DNA from: Thelephora terrestris
Lineage: Eukaryota > Basidiomycota > Agaricomycetes > Thelephorales > Thelephoraceae
DNA: 64,000 bases
Assembly: GCA_015956445.1 (NCBI GenBank)
Contig: WIUZ02000001.1
Span: 1,736,001 to 1,800,000 of the forward strand
Reading direction: 5' to 3'
In this document: one piece after another, positions 26,692 through 38,069 of the stretch
Position numbering within the stretch: the stretch's first letter is position 1
Layout: every line of letters starts with the position of its first letter
The notes under the pieces: generated by a model
The model's input: the letters and a program-made list of their open reading frames with translations, nothing else
Database searches by the model: none
What the model was told of the DNA's origin: nothing
Made by a program: the position numbers and the translations under genes

Positions 26692-27333
26692 ATGGACGAC
26701 GATAGCATCACCGGCTCTTCAGCCTCCTCATGTTCGTCTTCCTCGCCCACAACGACCCCTTCCAGCCTGTTCAGTGGTCGCAAGCAGACCGCCAACACCA
26801 AATCCACCCGGCTTGATCCTGCTCCTGACGAGGTGGATCCTGTCTCGTTGGTTGGCAAGACGTTGGTGCAAGTACGCAGGTCACCGAACCACCCTAGTAT
26901 CACCCTCCACTTCTCCGATAAAACATCATACCAAATCCGAGTCGACGGGTACAACCCGCAGTTCCCTGGTCTCAGCAAAGTTCTGGAGATGAACGCCCAG
27001 CTAAATGGGGTATTCCCCGAGAGCGGCGGCCAGGCTAACGTAAACCTGACCGTTGACCGATGCACTTCGATTCGGATGCGGGACAAGGCGTTTGATGCCC
27101 GAAGCTCCAAGGAGACGAGCTGGGATCAGACGCACCTTGGGGTGGTGTTCAAATTCAAGGAGCGCGACGGCTGGCATTGCCTGTGGGCGATGCTCGCTGA
27201 TAATGACAGTTCGACGGGGCTGTGCGTCTTCAGAAGCTTTGAGGACGTATACATTGCGCAGGCCCCTACACGTCCACTCAACAAGGGACATAATAAGCGG
27301 CGTTCCCGGCATGAACGTCAAATGAGAGTCTAG
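26692..27333 (+). CDS. Hypothetical protein, 213 aa, intronless
   Basis: A single uninterrupted frame from ATG 26692 to TAG 27331-27333, unusual here because nearly every neighbour is split by introns. After a Ser/Thr-rich N-terminus (about 35 residues), the protein reads as a beta-rich globular domain: LVGKTLVQVRRSPNHPSITL, FSDKTSYQIRVDGY, GQANVNLTVDRC, VVFKFKERDGWHCLWAML, TGLCVFRSFEDVYI. The C-terminus is basic (NKGHNKRRSRHERQMRV). No signal peptide or membrane span. I do not recognise the family. The steady alternation of hydrophobic residues supports a real protein. Confidence 0.72.
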   Translation: MDDDSITGSSASSCSSSSPTTTPSSLFSGRKQTANTKSTRLDPAPDEVDPVSLVGKTLVQVRRSPNHPSITLHFSDKTSYQIRVDGYNPQFPGLSKVLEMNAQLNGVFPESGGQANVNLTVDRCTSIRMRDKAFDARSSKETSWDQTHLGVVFKFKERDGWHCLWAMLADNDSSTGLCVFRSFEDVYIAQAPTRPLNKGHNKRRSRHERQMRV

Positions 27334-27540
27334 AGGTGCGTTTTCTGCAATGCAAAATCAGGGCTTGCTGAGTGACATCGTTCATGTTGTAGCGGCCGTT
27401 GTCTGTAAGAAAACTGTTGACATTCTATCTGTTGTCTCCATCCAATGTTGTCTGTAACTTGATGTGTGTCTGTTTCCCTAGCCTCATGTTACTCGCCCCC
27501 CACATCCCATCCCCCATGTCAGAGTGTTTTCACCAAGTCC

Positions 27541-27650
27541 ACCTTGTTGTACGATTATCCCCACGTCCTCGGATGTTTTCTCTACCCTGCACCTTGTTAC
27601 CCCACTTCCTCGGATGTTTTCTTTAGCCTGCATCTTGTTATCCCGTCGAC
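27541..27650. repeat. Imperfect short tandem repeat
   Basis: A unit starting ACCTTGTT and containing TCCTCGGATGTTTTCT occurs at 27541-27590, again at 27591-27631 with a 9-nt shortening, and partly from 27632. It lies in the 3' region of the preceding gene. Confidence 0.6.
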
Positions 27651-29224
27651 TATATACGCATACAGGACTTTTATGCTACTCCGGCCGTCTCACAGATTCA
27701 ATGGTTCCATGGTAACGACGTGCAATAAATCACCATGTATGATGTTCGGAAGTCGGGCCTGTTCGGACCCTAGATGGCCTTATTGTGAGAGGCATGTAAG
27801 TATTGTAAGGTACCCGTAGTTGACGGAGCGAGGGAGCGGGAGTGCGATGAATGAGGCTCATTCGAACAGTTCAGGAGAAATGGCTGTTGATCGATAAGTG
27901 GAATGGATGCTAGCACAGCTCCATGTGAGTACAGATATCCCTAACGTGTAGTAATAGTAGGGCGCGTTTGCATTGAGTTGGACCCTGCATCGCTGAGAAT
28001 TCGAAGAGAGGGAGGAGAACGGTGAGAGCGACCGCAATTTCCGAACATTTTCCATCCCGACCGCACTAGCCACGTATTGAGGCCTCGAGATCTAGACTCG
28101 AGAGAAGACCACGTAGAGTTAATCACCGGATAAATGTTGAAGCTGAAGTCTGCATTCAGGTACGTATACAGAACGTCGACTTGGGGAAGGGAAATCTCTC
28201 GTCGGTACCTTGCCACGGTAGATCCTGACTCACGGAAATCAAGGTACGCATACAATCCAGGCGTGGCGTCGGGGCACCCGCTAAGAAGCGCAACTCGTGT
28301 GTATCCAAAAGATGCAAGGGATGCGCTCGTATCGCGCAAAGCTCGGCAAACGACCTTGACCGATACCGATGATTGCACCGCAGATTTGAATGCCGGGGGT
28401 GGGAAAAGCCCGGACGTTTGAAGTGACACAGAGAGCGGCGCTGGCTGTTTGAACAGGCGCAGCCGAGGCCCTTGGACAGCCTGCACGGGCTGAGAAAAAA
28501 AAAGAGGGTTCTGACGTACAATGTGCGAAGGTTCTGGCTCATGGAGAGATCCAGGGATGGTCAGGGTTCGTTGTTATCGTAAACGGATGGGTGAGCAATA
28601 GAGTAGATGGACAAGCTGGAAGGGAAGAAAGGACGATTTCACGAATTATTACCTTAGGCCCCACCGCAAAGCGCGCTGATGGTCAGTTTCAATGCGCATC
28701 TTTGTGAAACAATACTTGTCGGGGTGCCTTCGGACCATCGAGCGAAGGACAGGACGTGCTCTCTCACACGCCTTGGTGGCAACATAACGTAAAGCGTAGA
28801 CCGCATCTTTTCCGGACAACAAGGACTTCATCGGGGTGGGTTCGCCCCTGAAGGGCATATGACCGCTGACCTATCGGGCGTTATTGGGCGGGATCGCGTG
28901 GGGTCGAGAGCGCTCGGTTAGTCCTGGACTGTGTAGATCCACTGAAGAGGCCATAGGATGGTATCAGACGACACCGGTCGCGATTGGATGCCTTTCACTC
29001 GTCTCGCGCGCATGAGGTCCTGAGACACAAATCCATGGGAACTTTTTCGGCCCTGTGACGGCTGACGAGGATCCAAAAGCGGATCCGTCTATTCCCCGCA
29101 CCCCACAAAGGTTTAGCAGACCCGTTCTTTCCTTTCGGCAACACGGAGCGGTTCCGACCTCGAGCAATAGGAAAGCGCCACGGGGCCGCCTGGGTTTCCC
29201 ACGATTGGTAACTTGCAAGGATCG
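27651..29224. other. Intergenic region with doubtful minus-strand exons
   Basis: No firm gene. On the minus strand a frame from ATG 28542 (MSQNLRTL) meets a plausible donor (GTACGTCAG) and an acceptor preceded by nine T residues (near 28490), continuing in an open frame to about 28.2 kb. Its basic Ser-rich start could be a presequence. A separate ATG-started frame at 28858-28649 (KDAVYALRYVATKACERA) is also open. Neither was recognised, and they may be chance frames. Confidence 0.25.
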
Positions 29225-29882
29225 ATGTCTTCCTCGACCGATTCTAGAAAATCACCGGCAAAGGTCACTTTCTCCCACCTCACACAGAACAACATCGGCG
29301 TGGTGCGGAAACTGAACTCTGTGCTGTTCCCGGTAAAATACGCCGAGAAATACTACAAAGATATCCTTGCCCTGGAGGTAGAGGAATTCTGTCAACTCGG
29401 TGAGCGCGCCCCCTTAATCGCACTTGGGAAAAAAGCGGTTTCGCGCCCTCTAACCGGAAGGACCACGTAGTGTATTACAATGACATTCCAGTCGGAAACT
29501 TCACGTGTCGACTGGAGTCAGAGTCAAAAGGGCGCACTTCCCTCTACCTGATGACAATGGGCATCCTGGCGGTGCGAACGGTCTGCTCTTTCACATCAGA
29601 ACGTCAAAATGACGTGTCTTCTCGTCGTTTTGCCAGCCCTACCGGTCGCGAGGCGTAGGTTCGCAAGTGATGAAAAAGTTGCTGGACTCTGTCACTCAGT
29701 CTCAATCTCCGAAGATCGACCGTATATATCTCCACGTTCAGATATCGAACACGGCCGGGAGGGCGTTTTACGAACGGCACGGGTTCAGAGAGGCGGGTCT
29801 TCACAAGGATTACTACAAGAAGATCCAACCGAGAGATGCTTGGATACTCGAAAAGGTCTTTGCTGATTCTTCCACCAGCTGA
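29225..29882 (+). CDS. NAA50: N-terminal acetyltransferase of the NAA50 type (GNAT fold)
   Basis: Naa50 acetylates N-terminal Met-starting peptides and associates with the NatA complex. ATG 29225 opens VTFSHLTQNNIGVVRKLNSV and FPVKYAEKYYKDILAL. A GTGAGC intron after FCQL leads to VYYNDIPVGNFTCRLE and LYLMTMGILA. A second intron precedes PYRSRGVGSQVMKKLL, carrying the acetyl-CoA loop R-x-x-G-x-G. The C-terminal half IDRIYLHVQISNTAGRAFYE, YYKKIQPRDAWILEK closely follows Naa50, and the stop is TGA 29880-29882. About 175-180 residues, the normal size for the family. Assignment over other GNATs rests on the LHVQ-SN..A..FY and YYK.I.P.DA motifs. Confidence 0.92.
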
Positions 29883-30299
29883 TTATCTAGCCGGCGGCGG
29901 CCGTAGGAGATCGCGTGGTGGGCCACCACCAAGCCTAGTAAGCACTATAATCAGCAGTGGGGTAGCATTAGTCAAATTCGGTATCTCTCTCCGCTCGTTC
30001 TCCGGTGTCCGTAGCTCATGTGTACGAAAGATTGCGATCAACCCGAAGCTTACGCGATTGAAACATCATATAGATTGTGTCAAGATCAACGAAAATTAAC
30101 CCAGTAAACCAAGAGATATTTACGACTAGTAAGGAACAGTGCAATATACGACATCAGAAAGCAGTTCGAAATCAACGGACTTGCGCGTGCGAACGAAACG
30201 AGTAAAAAAAGAGGTCTCCTGCGTGCTCGGACGTCTCCGTACGGTGAAGGTGTGAAACAAGATTAACGCTCGCTATCAGCGTTGCGAGGAATAGATTCG
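29883..30299. other. Convergent intergenic spacer
   Basis: 417 bp between NAA50 and the C2H2 gene. It carries 3' untranslated regions; nothing else is seen. Confidence 0.5.
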
Positions 30300-30950
30300 C
30301 TACTGTTTCAATGGGCCACACTTCTTGACGGTCTGGAGTTTCTTGATCGGTATTAAATCGCCAGAGGTGGGGCAACGTTCGCTTACCTGATGCCTCTTTA
30401 AGGCGTCCTTACGGGTGAAAGCCTTTCCACAGGACTCGCACGGAAAAGGTTTGTCGCCGGAATGGGTGTCCCTATGTCGCTTTAGGTCGTGTTGTCGATT
30501 AAAGGATAAGGCACACATATCGCAAGCGAACGGGCGTGGCGGAGAAGCCGGATATTGCATGGAACCATCGATCGGCGACTGTGGCACATATTGTGTCGGG
30601 GTAGGTGGGTAATGCACTTGGGTCGACTGAGGTCCGCGTGGATCCGGAGCGCCGTGATAATCGTCATTGTAGAGCTGAGGGTTGTTCACCATAGTGGGCA
30701 CCTGTTGCCGGGAGTATGACGTAGAGGAATTTGGATCACGGCCGTAAGGGTAATCGTGGGCGTAGTCTTGGCGCATCATGGGGTCGTGCATCTGGTCCTG
30801 GTGGACCGCTTGTCTCGGCATCTGGGGATGGGGGTACTGAGGTTGATTGTGGAGGGGGATGGAATGAGACTGGGGCAGGGTGGAGGGGTTCCAGGTAGAT
30901 TGATGGGGAGTGTAGGAATAAACGTTGGTAGGATCTCTCCTCGTGTCCAT
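30300..30950 (-). CDS. C2H2-type zinc-finger protein with an atypical second finger
   Basis: ATG 30950 begins a His/Pro/Gln/Tyr-rich N-terminus of about 135 residues. Two fingers follow: CDMCALSFNRQHDLKRHRDT, the linker HSGDKPF, then CESCGKAFTRKDALKRHQ. A GTAAGC donor at 30386 and a CTCCAG acceptor at 30333 define a 54-nt intron. Splicing yields HQTVKKCGPLKQ, so the second finger is C2HC (Cys-Cys-His-Cys). Because the intron is 18 codons long with no stop, the frame stays open if it is retained, but the last zinc ligand is then displaced. The stop TAG is at 30300-30302. Probably a nuclear regulator; similar DALKRH-type finger pairs are widespread in fungi. Targets unknown. Confidence 0.83.
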   Translation of the reverse strand: MDTRRDPTNVYSYTPHQSTWNPSTLPQSHSIPLHNQPQYPHPQMPRQAVHQDQMHDPMMRQDYAHDYPYGRDPNSSTSYSRQQVPTMVNNPQLYNDDYHGAPDPRGPQSTQVHYPPTPTQYVPQSPIDGSMQYPASPPRPFACDMCALSFNRQHDLKRHRDTHSGDKPFPCESCGKAFTRKDALKRHQVSERCPTSGDLIPIKKLQTVKKCGPLKQ

Positions 30951-31884
30951 GAGTGCAACGTGGGTGAGAGTGGGTGTGCGATAGGTACCGAACCGTGGAT
31001 GGCGGTAGCGTAGAGGGCGAACCTAGGCTTCATATATGGAACGGTTTGACGCTGGGGGAGAAAAGGAAATGTTTCAGGCACGGTTCCCAGAGGAGAAAGT
31101 GCCACCCTGTTGCCACCAGAGCAAGGGTAGAATGCAGAAAAAAAGGACCGGCAAGATGGCATCGGCAACCGTCGTAGGAGCCGAAAGCGGTTAGCGAGGG
31201 GATAGACAATGACAGGGCCTTGAAGCTTTCAGCCATAAGCTTCCGAAACAGGTCGACGTTCACTGTAGAATGCGGGATATCCCAGGAACAGGACGGGAAG
31301 AAACGAACGGGACAGATCACCGATTCCTGTCGCGAACAGATTTCCCACGTCAAGCGGAAATTTTTGATCCTGGCCGACATTGAGAACAAAGAGGGACGAA
31401 GGAGCAATTTAGAGTGTCCGTCTGTCAGGGAACGTGTAAGCGGTCAGAAGAGAGTGGAGTGATGGTGCTCGAGGGCCGAGGCTGAACCGCAGGAAGCGGT
31501 AATCCGACCATCATCGCCGGGAACACTACGGCCAAAAGGCGGTCATGGTCGAGGTAGGTTGTGCGGCAGTCCCACCGACCGTTCCCACAGCGCGAGTAAT
31601 CCAGCCTGTGCAAAAAAAAATGATACAGTGAGCTAGGTCGCATCACAATTAGTGAGCCACGTCCAAGACCGCCCCACCTCGGATCGTGGGCAAAAGAACT
31701 CCAGCCTGGGGTGGCCTCATCCTTTGCATTACCTACGCCTGCCGATAACGTCCCGGTCAGCTAACCTGGCAGCGCGGCGTCCACGATGATTGCAGCGCAG
31801 AAACAACCGCACATCTAAGCGACTCGCCCCGGACTTTCCCGACCCTGGTTGGTCGCGTCTCCTCATCCGCAGCCAGCGCCCACA
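30951..31884. other. Divergent intergenic region, C2H2 gene / CREG-like gene
   Basis: About 0.9 kb with promoters for both flanking genes. No supported coding exon. Confidence 0.5.
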
Positions 31885-32954
31885 ATGTTTTCCCTCAACC
31901 CTCAAATATGCTGGACGTTGTCGCTCTGTTTAATGTTAACGTTGTTCCCAATCTTAACTAGAGGGGAAGAAACGGTGTTTGATGCAGGTCAGACCCGATC
32001 GGTCCATCTCAGTGGCGAGACTTGAGCTTGAGCTTGAACCTCATTCTGGGCTACCTAGCGCGCATCAGCAGAAGGCTCGTAGACTCGTCTCCAGATTCCG
32101 TGGGCACCTTTGCCACCATCTTCCCGTCGGACCATCCGGACCTCCCAGGTACTCTCTGGGGTCATTTCCCAACCTATCATCGCCAACGCCTTTGTTCACC
32201 CTGTTCACAGGCGAACCATTCTCCCTCCAGCAATATTACGCAAGGTACGAGAACCGTCGGCATTCAAAATTACACCCTAGTATTGTCCGATTGACAGTGA
32301 TTACGATCTGCACGCCAAACAGCTGTCACACCAATGGTTCCTTGGCCCTCCTCTTCCTCCCCATCTCTCGGCATAGCAAAAATATTCTCAGGTCTGCCAA
32401 CCACTCTGCTTCGTTGTCTGTGGCTTCCCCCCACCCGGCCGCCTGGAAGCCTCGGGTATCTTTGATTGGTTCCGTCACCGTCTTCCGAGACGTTGCCAAC
32501 ACTCCAGATGAAGACCAGACCGCGTCCTGTTACTTAAAGCGCCACCCCGATGCTGTGCACTGGTTGCCAAAAGATAAACACCAACCACACGTGGTGAGCA
32601 TGACTTCTCAACAACTCTTCTTCAGAGTAATCAACGTTGCTGATCACCGTCCGTTAGGCATATTGGGCGAGGTTTGATCCTTATGTGCGCGGTCTATGCT
32701 TCTGATAGCTGATGTTGATCCCGGCCTTGTACTGATGCTTACTTCTCCAGGCGATATATTTCGTTGGTGGATTCGGAAGGTGAGCACCCGTGCCGGGTCT
32801 CATGATAGAAGCAAAAGCTAATCCCTCCTCCATTAGCTCCCACTACATCGGCTACATTCCCCTTGAATTGTATCAGACGGCGCTTCGGCCGGAGTCTCCC
32901 CATGATCCAAAGAGCATCGCAGGAAGAATCCTTATTGACCAGACCCAGAGCTAG
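31885..32954 (+). CDS. Secreted CREG-like protein (flavin-reductase-like split-barrel fold)
   Basis: ATG 31885 opens a hydrophobic signal peptide (CWTLSLCLMLTLFPILTRG). After introns come ARISRRLVDSSPDSVGTFAT, IFPSDHPDLPG, EPFSLQQYYASCHTNGSLAL, LFLPISRHSKNILRSANHSA, SLIGSVTVFRDVANTPDEDQ, YLKRHPDAVHWLP, AYWARFDP, IYFVGGFGSSHYIGYIPLE and YQTALRP, ending at TAG 32952-32954. The order matches the CREG / pyridoxamine-phosphate-oxidase-like fold: PSDHPDL near the start, RHP-A in the middle, FVGGFG..HYIG at the end. CREG proteins are secretory-pathway glycoproteins that seem to lack enzyme activity; the role in fungi is unknown. NHS, NGS and NHT-like sites could be glycosylated. At least six introns; the one at about 32.69-32.75 kb is the least certain. 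Confidence 0.85.
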
Positions 32955-33131
32955 CCTGGGAACATCTCGGATAAGAAGAAAGTCACCCCAGAAAATGTGT
33001 CAATTGTAGATGTAACCACTGACAGACGAATGTCAATATTAGTTTAGCACCAGCGTCCATCCCTGACCCTCAATTATCTCCACCTTCGTATGCTAATCAT
33101 TCGGCCACGGAACGTAAGGTCCAGAACGGTC

Positions 33132-34905
33132 CTATTTCGCTTCAAACAAGATGTCCCCGAGTAACTCTCCCAGCAAATTTACGCCCTCTGCGTCCTCCTT
33201 TTTCCGGACGAGCCTTGGATCAAAAGCAGTTTCTATAGTCTTTCGCAGGGAACCATCGTGCAGCTCCTCGTCCCAGCCTGCGTCACGCCCTCCTAGCTCC
33301 TGGTGATCGTTCAACGAGGCATACGCGACCAGGAGCTCGTATTTGATCTTGCAGTACATCCCAACGTTGTTTTGACCCTTATAAGAAGCAGAGACGAGAG
33401 GCCCCACGGTCGATTTCCAGTTGGGGATCGCGTACGTTCGCACGACAGAGTCCCCCATATTTGATCCTTCTGGGCGTTCTTCCTCAGTTCTGGCTCCTCT
33501 CGCTCGAGGTGCGGCCCGTTTGGCCTTGACGGGTCCATCGGACCGGGAGAGCTGTCCGAGGTAGTGAATGCAGACGAGCAGCTTGAAGTGGAGATATGGC
33601 TGTTTGTCCGGCAAGTATTCAAGCGCGGTTTGTAACAGGGGCCAGTCTTCGATCGGGACCCGGCCGCATAGAGCCCCGACGAACATGGGAAGGTCAAAGC
33701 GCGTGGTAGACGTCAAGCTGATCAACTTGTCGAAGAACGGTGATAAGAAGCGGTCGCTCGGTGCAGAGGGAAATCGGATGATTGCCGCGCACCTGAGAGA
33801 GTAGCCTGATTCCACTGCCTTTGCGCTGCTTCTTATGCTGAGAAAGAGATAACAACACGATATCTAAAATAGCACCCGCATCCCATCTGGGGTCATCGTT
33901 GCGGGACCCCGGAATGGTAAGCAATAGGAGTGGAGAGTAATAAGCTATAGGAAACGCCGTCGATGTATTCAGCAGAGACGTCACGTCCAAAGAAAAAGAG
34001 GGGTAAAGACGAAACCCACATACTCACGTTTTCCTTCGTTCTCGGTCGTTTCAGCGTCCCTCTCGAACAACGAGACTAGCCACTCTAGTACAGGCCAGGC
34101 GTCCTCGCTGACTGGGACCGAGAAGTCCTCTCCGTCCTCGTAGGACTCTTGTTTGGCCTTGGGCGGTTTGCGCTTCGTTCCCTTCCCCTTTCCCTCCGCT
34201 TCGGCGACTGCGATGTCCCATCGTACGAACCCCGGCCTTAGCATGCTCCAGACGCTGGTGGCAGACTTGACGCTCAACGACGCAACGCGGGCGATCACCG
34301 AGTCGTCCCCGTCCAAGTCCACATCCGTCCCCTCGGCCCTTCCACGTATCAATGACGGATCCGGATTGGAGGGGTAATTTGGAAACGCTCGAAGGAGGGA
34401 AGCAGGAGAGTTTGTCGCCGCGAAGGAGAAGAGGAGCGTACGAGCAACATCTACAGCCTGTTGAGAGGGAAGTGGGGAGTACCTCAGTGCGGTTTCGTCC
34501 GGTATGAACGGAGTGCTTTCAGGACTTGCACCGCTCCCTGCCCCTTTCCTCGGAACGGCGGCAGAAGCTCTGAGTGCGGGCGGTACGCCCAGGGCTATAC
34601 AAGTGGCCTGGCGGATGTGGGCTCTGGATGTCGGAGGGGGCGAATGCGACCACCAGTAACACCCCAAATACCCACCACATATAATGTCAGAATCTTACAA
34701 ACTAAAAACGCGAAAGAAACGGTGTGGGTGAACAAGACACTGACGGTAACGGCGAGTATTCCGGCGAGCGGATTTGGTCGAGCGAGGCTAACGCGGCTTC
34801 ATACTGTCCCTCCTCGAAACCTCCGTCCACGAGTCCGGCCAATTGTTTCGTGACTTTTCGTTCGCCGACGCGCGGTTGAGGGACCTTTGAATTCGCTCTG
34901 AACAT
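33132..34905 (-). CDS. Conserved hypothetical protein, helical-repeat-like
   Basis: I do not recognise a named family. From the ATG at 34905 the exons give VTKQLAGLVDGGFEEGQYEA, ALASLDQIRSP, AHIRQATCIALGVPPAL, VDVARTLLFSFAATNSPASL, VSEDAWPVLEWLVSLFERDA, YYSPLLLLTIPGSRNDDPRW, DAGAILDIVLLSLSQHKKQR, MFVGALCGRVPIEDWPLL and LGELLGDILFEAK, with the stop at 33132-33134. The pattern of amphipathic helices suggests an alpha-solenoid. A Lys/Pro-rich patch (KGKGTKRKPPKAK, about 34.17 kb) may be a nuclear localisation signal. Regions upstream of 34905 are in frame but contain no ATG before a stop. Several exon joins (about 34.6-34.75 and 33.8-34.05 kb) are approximate. Confidence 0.62.
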
Positions 34906-35376
34906 GTGGACTTTAGGTTTAGGTTTCGTTCCACTTTTACTCGTTGTGGTTGGGGTAGAGCCAGCGGGGACGTGAGAGGTGCGATTACCAAGTGATCGGG
35001 TTAGCCGTTATGTGTAGCGCGTCAGATTTGAAATGCGACCATTAAATGGTCCCGGATCCGGACCCTGTTAGATTATAGGCTTCTCTCACTAAGAGGGTAG
35101 ATAGGTGCTACGAGTAGTTCGTAGGAGTTGTGCGCGTATACGCGAATGCCGTCCGATCAATTTATGGGTGACTGAACTTCAGCGTGCGGTCCGCCGATAT
35201 AGAGATCGCCTTACGCAAGAATTACGCAGCGGGGGTAGTAAATCGCACGAAGAACGTGCGAGAAGAGGTAACGGTGCCGGAAGGCGTCGAGAGAGACTTG
35301 GGTTCAGCGGCGGTGCCCTACTACTGTTGGACTGGCCCGGGTGTAGACTTGTTTTCAGGCTAGGATTGCGATTTTC
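34906..35376. other. Intergenic spacer
   Basis: 471 bp between two minus-strand genes. It should contain the promoter of the hypothetical gene at 33.1-34.9 kb. No coding exon is supported. Confidence 0.5.
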
Positions 35377-38069
35377 TCATCTCCAGTCAGGACGCTCATC
35401 CTCGAGGCGTTTCCAAACGTGGAATAAAGGGACCGCAAGGATGATTTTTTCTGCCGTACCGACTCCGTAACGGTTTTGGAAGATTGACGTGTGCGCGCTA
35501 GCAATGATGAGAAGTAGTAGAGAATGTCACCGTCGCGTTTTCCTCTAGTGAATGCATTCAGAATGGCCATCACGATAGTCCGATTGGTGCCAAATGTGAT
35601 CACAGGCCCAGATCAGACGAAATGAAACGTACGGCACAATGTTATTAGAATGGAAGAGCTCATGGGCATTCAAGGTGCACTCTCCGCCCATTCGTCCCCC
35701 CTCGAGCCCCAGGCTTTCTGCTGCACGGTAGGCGCGTTTGCTGGCAGGTGGCACATGACATCCCGCAGCAGTGCTATCCTTGACATCGTCGACCATAGTC
35801 AGCGGTACATTACGTCCCACCCGCGGATGGGAAAGAAATGGCGAACTTGAAACACTGGTCCGTAAGCAGAGCTCCCGAGTTGCACTCTGGCCAGCGTGGC
35901 ACTCCTCGTATCCCGCTCCGTCGTCGGTGACCGTGTAACCGTACCCAGACCCCTTGGTCAGCGGAGCCAGGCGTTGGGACGTGATCTGAGGCCAACGATC
36001 AGAACGGGGTGATGTCTCCACATTGACAGGTCAAAATATCTCGCTCTAGCCAACACAGGAACAAGCCCGGGAGGGTATTCCAAAGAAATTTTCGACGCGT
36101 GATGCGTTCGACTCCAATACTTATCTTGGGAGTGCGTCCTTCCAGATAGAACAAACCCCGCTGGAATCTGGAAACACCACCATATGGCACCAAGAGTCTA
36201 CCCCCGGAGCTAAGAGGGTCACCTTGGGCTCGGAGTCAGTTGACAGGCACGCTATCGGGAAGTGGGGAATCGAGTTGTCAGCAATCGCCCCCCTGCTGCG
36301 CAATAATAACCACACCTTGGGGTCACCGGAAAAGAACGGTGCGTGGCTATCCCTTCGATCCGTGTACCCGCCGAATATGTCGTACACCGCCAAGGGTTTC
36401 GAACATCGGCCCAACATGGAACGTGCCATTGGACATTCCAAAAGCAGCACCATCCGTTGAACCGCGGATTATAAACATTTCGGTCCGCCTCTGACGTTTA
36501 CCAACAAAGCTTGATTTTTAGCCCAATTATGACCTTCAGCAAATCTCTTGGTGGATTCGAGACCACGGCCGAGAATGTTCCAGCTTTTCAGCACACAGAC
36601 CAATCGTCACACCGTAGGGGCACACTCACGTCTATCAGCGAGATTGCGAATAATACTGCAAGGACGACATCACTCGGAGCGCCTTGAGCAGTGGTACCAA
36701 GATACACTTCAATTTCACCCTGAGCGGGTCGGCGAGAATTGTGCACTCCTTGGGCTGTCGAAGGAAGCCAGGCTCTGGAACAGTTGGTGCCAACCAAGGA
36801 CAGTCGAAGAGCATCAATGGCCAGGTCATCACCAGCGTCGGGTTTTCACAGAGTACGGGGCCATGAAGTTAATAGAATGTCGCAAAAGCGACGAATCTTA
36901 AAAATGTGACATTGTTCAAGGGTATCTAGAATATGCATTAAAAGTTGAATGTACCAGGTTCCTCTCCTGAACTGTAGGGAACTGCAGACTGCAGAGTGAG
37001 TCCGTGTGAATGAGCGGGGGAGAATATGGAGATGGGGGAGACTTACAAAAGAATCGATAGGATCAATGTGGTGAGTGATTGACGGTACATGATGATGGTA
37101 TTGTTGTTGACGATGATCTGGAAGTTGCCGAGGAACGCGGGGATCGTAATAAGGATTGTTGTTGGGTACGTGATGGTATGAATACGGTCGGTCGGACAGA
37201 GAAGGTGCAAGTGATGGTAGGCCATTAGGATATGCGTATTGTGAGGAGACGTGCACGCTTGAGAGGGGTCGAATAAGCCAAGGTGGGAGCGTGGGAGGAA
37301 ACAGACTGGAAACGTACCTGGAGCGCCTATCTACAGATAGGTCTTCTCCGATGGTGGAGGGTATTTGAATTAAAGGTTCGCTAGACGACCAAAGGGTTAA
37401 TCTGTTCGGCCAGAACGGGCATGGAGCGAAAGCACTCACGTAGCGCGGCGAGTGGGTTGTGAAGGCAAGGCAAGGTCGAGATTTTCCCGTTTGGGGGTAG
37501 CGTCTCGTGTCGGGGGACCGGATTGCTCAGACGAGCCAGCGGTAGAGGGCCTCGGAATCTCATACGACTCTCGGCTATGCGCTTTCCTCGTGGGTGTCGA
37601 CCGCTTCCGTGTCGGCACACCCTCGGGCCATGTGCACTGTTTTGGCGACGGGGGCCAGGTCAGTCAGAGCGTCTTGGAATAAACCGGTCACGAGTGTAAC
37701 TTGCCTCTCTCTGGCCGTGAGTGCACCGTAAGCAATTAGGCTTGGTTTCGTCACACTAGCCGAGTCGGGAAACGGATGAGAGATCTATGAAAGCGAATAG
37801 AGGAGAGAAGCGCGCGACGGACCTTAATTTTCTTCCCCCTGCAGGTCATGCAACCGGTCTTACTGCGAGTGTACTTCGGACGTTTCCGCTGACCAGCCTC
37901 GACCCTGGGAGCGGGGGAGGCGACATGGATGGAGCTCTGCGACTGACTGTTAGGGCTGTCATACCCACAGGAGGGATATTCTGCGTTAGCTGGGCTGGAG
38001 GGGAACGAAGGAAGTGGATGCGAGATTAGCGAACGGGTAAAAAGGATGGAGGGACGGAGAAGGCACTGA
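35377..38069 (-). CDS. PRO1-like Zn2Cys6 transcription factor (start exon not identified)
   Basis: Fungal binuclear-cluster regulator. The exon from 38069 gives a Ser/Pro-rich lead, then YTRSKTGCMTCRGKKIK. After an intron comes CDETKPNCLRCTHGQRE, and a GC-AG intron (37704-37637) supplies the sixth Cys in CTWPEGVPTRKR, completing C-x2-C-x6-C-x6-C-x2-C-x6-C. A disordered Tyr/His/Pro region follows (37.05-37.4 kb). The middle domain has IDALRLSLVGTNCSRAWL, APSDVVLAVLFAISLIDV and LAVYDIFGGYTDRRDS. The C-terminus has WPVITFGTNRTIVMAILN and SIFQNRYGVGTAEKIILAV, ending KRLEDERPDWR at TGA 35377-35379. This order matches PRO1-type regulators of sexual and fruiting-body development. Several mid-gene exons (35.7-36.3 kb) are not fully resolved, and no ATG was found in frame upstream. 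Confidence 0.78.

Noticed and set aside
35545-36453. Separate hypothetical minus-strand genes in 35.5-36.5 kb
   Set aside because: Segments such as LAVYDIFGGYTD and WPVITFGTNRTIVM fit the PRO1-like domain order, so they are exons of the Zn2Cys6 gene.
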